64,000 bases of DNA. Origin: Cunninghamella blakesleeana (taxonomy: Eukaryota > Mucoromycota > Mucoromycetes > Mucorales > Cunninghamellaceae). The first letter of the stretch is position 1; every line of letters starts with the position of its first letter. The translations under genes were made by a program, and so were the position numbers. The DNA lies in contig JAFCIZ010000001.1 of the NCBI GenBank assembly GCA_017871115.1, positions 5,617,501-5,681,500 of the forward strand, in the 5' to 3' direction. Of this stretch, positions 60,569 to 64,000 are shown in pieces. Below the pieces are notes generated by a model, which was not told the DNA's origin, did not search any database, and saw only the letters and a program-made list of their open reading frames with translations.

Positions 60569-61558
60569 TTACCAAGTTAAAAGAGAATGACGACTGTTTG
60601 ATTGAGGAGGAGGTAGAGAGGATTTAAAAAATCTTGAGAAAAATTGATTTTTTTGTTGTGGATGAGACCGTTCCAATATAGTTGAATGAATAGACATGGA
60701 AGAATGTCTTCTGTCTTGTCTTTTTAACATAAAATCCGAAGCTCGACGTTGTAAAAGAGGTGATTTTTGATGATGATGATGATCATGATGATGATGAGAT
60801 GGTATTGCAGTTGTTGTTTTTAAAGAAAAATAAGAATCCACCATGCCTGACGATGATAAAGACGAAGATGCTGAAGAGCTTGTAGTAGAGCAGGATGAAA
60901 AAGATGATGATAAAGGATGAAGAGATGATGATGGTGGCGATGATGTAGAGGATAAATGGTGATGATTATTTGTTGTTGTTATACGTAAAATAGATTCGAT
61001 CATAGGATTACTCTCATATTGACAAATACTACTATATTCACGATTGATTTTATCCATTTCTTTAGTTAATCGTTTCATATTAGAAGGATGGTTTAAATAA
61101 TTTTTATCATCGGCTAAAAAACACTGTCTTTGCAGCATTAATTTATGCTGTGTTCGATTCAAATCCGATGAATGGTTTTTTCTTGCTGCATAAGCTATTG
61201 TATTTAATGATTGTAAATTTGAGATGGATTTAGGTTTATAAGGAAGATGATGATGATAATCACTTTCTTCTTCTTCTACTACTACTACTGCTACTTCATC
61301 TTCGCCACCTTCTTTTTCTGCTGTCTTTTTATTTTGTTGCTGCTGATGGTTGCTTTGTTGATATGTCTTGGCTTGTGCATGCATAGGAACTAAGCGTACA
61401 CTTGCTTTTGATCGTAACATGGGCTGACTTGACCAATGTCTTAGCAAGCCTACTTTTTTATTTGGCGTAGTTGCGGTAATTGTATTATCATTGTTATTAT
61501 TATTATTATTATTGTTATTTTCAGTTTCTATATTGGTTATTAAAAGCGCTGAAGCCAT
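60569..61558 (-). CDS. Unrecognised Ser/His/Asn-rich protein, 1 exon, 329 aa
   Basis: I do not recognise this protein. It is an intronless frame with an ATG in a plausible context and a stop at 60569. The sequence is low complexity: an Asn run near residue 15, acidic stretches near 95, poly-Ser between about 205 and 240, and a His-rich patch near 255-265. Between them are less biased blocks that look selected, such as GLLRHWSSQPMLRSKASVRL, AYAARKNHSSDLNRTQHK, QCFLADDKNYLNHPSNMKRL and LLQRRASDFMLKRQDRRHS. Several RxxS/RRxS sites suggest phosphorylation by basophilic kinases. There is no membrane segment or catalytic motif. Coding status is likely but not certain; the function is unknown. Confidence 0.6.
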   Translation of the reverse strand: MASALLITNIETENNNNNNNNNNDNTITATTPNKKVGLLRHWSSQPMLRSKASVRLVPMHAQAKTYQQSNHQQQQNKKTAEKEGGEDEVAVVVVEEEESDYHHHLPYKPKSISNLQSLNTIAYAARKNHSSDLNRTQHKLMLQRQCFLADDKNYLNHPSNMKRLTKEMDKINREYSSICQYESNPMIESILRITTTNNHHHLSSTSSPPSSSLHPLSSSFSSCSTTSSSASSSLSSSGMVDSYFSLKTTTAIPSHHHHDHHHHQKSPLLQRRASDFMLKRQDRRHSSMSIHSTILERSHPQQKNQFFSRFFKSSLPPPQSNSRHSLLTW

Positions 61559-61712
61559 TATATTTATTATATAGTGATTGGATTAGGTGGAATGGTGAAG
61601 AGTGAAATGGATGGATTATGTTGTTATATAATTATATTAAAAACTTTTAAAAAAACATATATGGTAATTCGGTTATCTAACTAATTACTTTTCTGATTTA
61701 TTCTTCTTTTTC

Positions 61713-61743
<31 letters not shown>

Positions 61744-62037
61744 AAAATAGCTGTTGTAATATGATAAATCTATTATTCGATATATATTTATAAAGATGAG
61801 TGAAAGTGAAAAAGGAGAATGGTCAAAAAAGAAAGAAAAAAGTAAAAAAGAGAAAGAAAGGAATAAAAAGGAAATAAAATAATATTGATAAAAAAAAGGA
61901 GAAAAAAAAATAAATCATGATGAAAATGGAAATAAAATAATAAATAAATAAAGAATGATTTTCAAAAAAGATAAAAAAAAAAACCACATGACGATTTCAT
62001 ATATAATCTAAACAAATAAAAAATAAAATCCTATACT
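61559..62037. other. Intergenic region with A28 tract
   Basis: AT- and A-rich. A perfect A28 run lies at 61713-61740, followed by purine-rich sequence (GAAAGA/AAGGAAA) to about 61900. It holds the promoter of the unrecognised gene and the 3' flank of the tail-anchored gene. No gene is seen. Confidence 0.5.
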
Positions 62038-63605
62038 TTATTTAATGGATTTATTCAATTTTATACTTAATTTCAATTTATACCAATTTTTAGAAAGAGA
62101 GTTTAAAATAGCATATGCAATTGGACTTCCTCTTTTATACAATATAAAGAATATCAAAAATACAGTGAAAAGATTAATGACAGCATGTTTTAAAGCAGCC
62201 TAATAGTAATAACGATATATATATTAGTACAAGTAAGAATGACCCTTTTCTTTTTTTTATATAATTATCTATCTAATTACCTTAAGTACCCATTTCCATC
62301 CATCCCATATTTCGTCATCATTATTACTATCGTCGGTTTTCTTTCCTGCCACCGATCTACCCGAAGAGGAGGAGGATCCGTAATTATTTTTCTTCGATCG
62401 CAAGTCCTTTTGATCCCTATCTATTAGCTCTTGTCTTAATCCATCGATTCTTTCATTTAATGCAAGAATTTCGGCCTGAAGTGTTTCTAATGCTCTTTTA
62501 GTTGATGGCCCAAGTGAAACAATAGATGTATATTGTTGCTCTGTCAAAAGTCTATTATTACTATTATTATTATTATTATTACTACTATTATTATTATTAT
62601 CAGATAAAGTTGAAGAAAATGGCTGTTGTTGTCGACTGTTTGGTCTAGAATCTATCAAATGACTAGCCGTGATAGTGTTATTGGATGTAGATATACCTGT
62701 TGCTGTAACCGATGAAGTGGTGGATCCAAGTAATGGTGATCTTAATGAATGATTATCATGCTGTTGTAATCGATAACCAGATGATCGCTGCTGTTGATAG
62801 TTAGATATTGTAGATGAAGAGGAAGGTCTTCGTCTATAAGATGGATTAGAATGAGGTGGTAATGGTGGAGCAGTATAAGGTGATGTAAATAGATAGCTTT
62901 GCTTACGCTCTTCATCTATACTATCGTCAGAGAGTTGGTCATCATCATCATGGATATTATTATTTATCTTATATTGTCGAAGTGCTTGTCTTTCTTGTGA
63001 TGTTGCCCACGGATTAATACTATTATCTACATGTTCATCAAATATTGGTTCTGCTGGTTCATTTTGTGCTGTCATATGTAATAAATTTCCTCTTCGTTGA
63101 TAATTATTATTATTATTATTATTATTGGTAGTAGTAGTAGTTGAATTATTATTAGTATTATTATTGTTATTATTATTATTATTACTATTATTATATATAT
63201 CAGATCTATTTGAAATAGTTGAAGAAGGTCGCATACCAGCTGCGCCAAAATTATTGACAGTAGTAGATGATGATTTGGAAAGTCGTCGTATAGGTATACT
63301 TGGTGCAGTCATCATAGATTGTGTTGAATCAACAGAAGGTGCTCGCATAGGTAATCTTCCTTGTTTTTCGTGCCATGATCTTCGATTTTTTTGTTTATTA
63401 TTGTTGTTACTACTTGATGCTCTTAAAACAGGTGATCGAACGGAATGATAGGATTCACTAGGATTACTACTTATTGTTGACATGGATTTGGATGGAATCA
63501 TTGTTGGTGCTGTTTTTTGAATATCACGTAGATAAGCTTGTTCTTCTTCATCAATAGATTCTGTCTCTATTTATATATGATAAAAAAAAATAATAATAAT
63601 AAACC

Positions 63606-63648
<43 letters not shown>

Positions 63649-63862
63649 AATTAGTATCAATAAAAAAAATATATTCATATCATTCGTTTTCTTAAAAAAA
63701 AAAAAATTAGATGGTACCATCATCATTTTCCATATCATCTTCGTCATCTTCTTCATCGTCCGAATCATCATTATCATCAGTATCATTTTCACCTGGTCGC
63801 ATCATTGCAAAAGATCGAATGATTTCTTCTACTTGAGCCTTTGCTGCAGGTTTTCGATAAGC
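62038..63862 (-). CDS. 3' part of a tail-anchored low-complexity protein (possibly ACBD5/Atg37-like), gene truncated at right edge
   Basis: Three minus-strand exons (63862-63718, 63566-62281 and 62199-62038) join in phase; upstream exons lie beyond the window. An acidic segment (EEDDEDD) runs into SIDEEEQAYLRDIQ, then a long Ser/Asn/Arg-rich disordered region with two poly-Asn runs, a coiled coil (LETLQAEILALNERIDGLRQELIDRD), and near the C-terminus a WKWVLKAALKH motif before a single membrane helix (VINLFTVFLIFFILY). A coiled coil followed by W-x-x-x-K-H and a tail anchor resembles fungal Atg37/ACBD5 acyl-CoA-binding proteins of the peroxisome membrane, but the N-terminal domain that would prove it is outside the window. 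The first splice uses a donor GTACCA, avoiding a stop 9 nt further on. Confidence 0.6.
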
Positions 63863-64000
63863 CTACAATAAAATAAAGCATAAAAAAAAATATTAGTAAT
63901 ATGATCATCATATAGAGATACTAATAAACGTAAACAATAAAAATTATATATATACACCACTTCATTTACTTTTTTTTATTTACATATACATATAATATTA

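Noticed and set aside
62239..63448. Plus-strand open frames opposite the tail-anchored gene
   Set aside because: They are antisense of Asn and Ser repeats in the minus-strand gene.
63707..63709. Stop codon as the true end of an upstream gene
   Set aside because: The downstream exon (from 63566) continues in phase with coding-like sequence and lacks its own early ATG, so splicing around the stop explains more. It is not excluded.

Overview
This is a very AT-rich nuclear window from a filamentous fungus of an early-diverging lineage. Mucoromycota, and Mucorales in particular, is the best guess; it is an inference from content, not a proof. The evidence is: many short introns (mostly about 50-200 nt, GT...TAG); a class V-type chitin synthase with an N-terminal myosin motor-like domain; an APSES and a Zn2Cys6 transcription factor; anthranilate phosphoribosyltransferase; Mid1; and two genes absent from budding yeast (coilin-like and dysbindin-like). 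Poly-Asn/Gln tracts encoded by AAT/CAA microsatellites are frequent. I rebuilt most genes exon by exon, and the exon phases close without gaps, so the models are specific. Splice sites are predictions by eye.

Layout. 0-9 kb: coilin-like (+), prefoldin subunit 6 (-), a class II eIF4E-like protein (-), and an oxysterol-binding-protein family lipid transporter (-). 9-17 kb: Aurora kinase (+), GDP-mannose pyrophosphorylase (-), an unrecognised protein (+), and TRP4 (-). 17-19.2 kb has no supported gene. 19-26.6 kb: COX6 (+), an AFG3-like m-AAA protease (+), MID1 (+), and an SCP2-domain protein (+). 28.4-38.5 kb: the myosin-chitin synthase (+, 1919 aa) and a Zn2Cys6 regulator (+). 39-41 kb: an ArfB/ICT1-type peptidyl-tRNA hydrolase (+) and a TMEM256/DUF423 membrane protein (-).

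41.0-46.7 kb is an apparently intact LINE retrotransposon on the minus strand. ORF1 carries an RRM-like region and two CCHC knuckles. ORF2 carries an APE endonuclease, a reverse transcriptase and a terminal zinc finger. The stop of ORF1 overlaps an ATG of ORF2 by 11 nt. The element may have an 11-bp target-site duplication and a 3'-terminal stem-loop, and its 5' end lies only 67 bp before the start codon of the next gene, an SDR.

46.7-64 kb: SDR (+), dysbindin-like (-) divergent from an MBF-type APSES/ankyrin factor (+), ribosomal proteins uL23 (+) and eS12 (-), proteasome assembly chaperone PAC4 (+), a G-protein beta subunit (+), an unrecognised Ser/His/Asn-rich protein (-), and the 3' part of a tail-anchored low-complexity protein (-) that runs off the right edge.

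There is no operon-like or gene-cluster logic. Housekeeping genes for RNA biology, mitochondria, the cell wall and the cell cycle are interspersed, often as divergent or convergent pairs. I found no tRNA, rRNA, CRISPR array or prokaryotic signal. The most distinctive element is the LINE. The most interesting host genes are the coilin-like and dysbindin-like genes.
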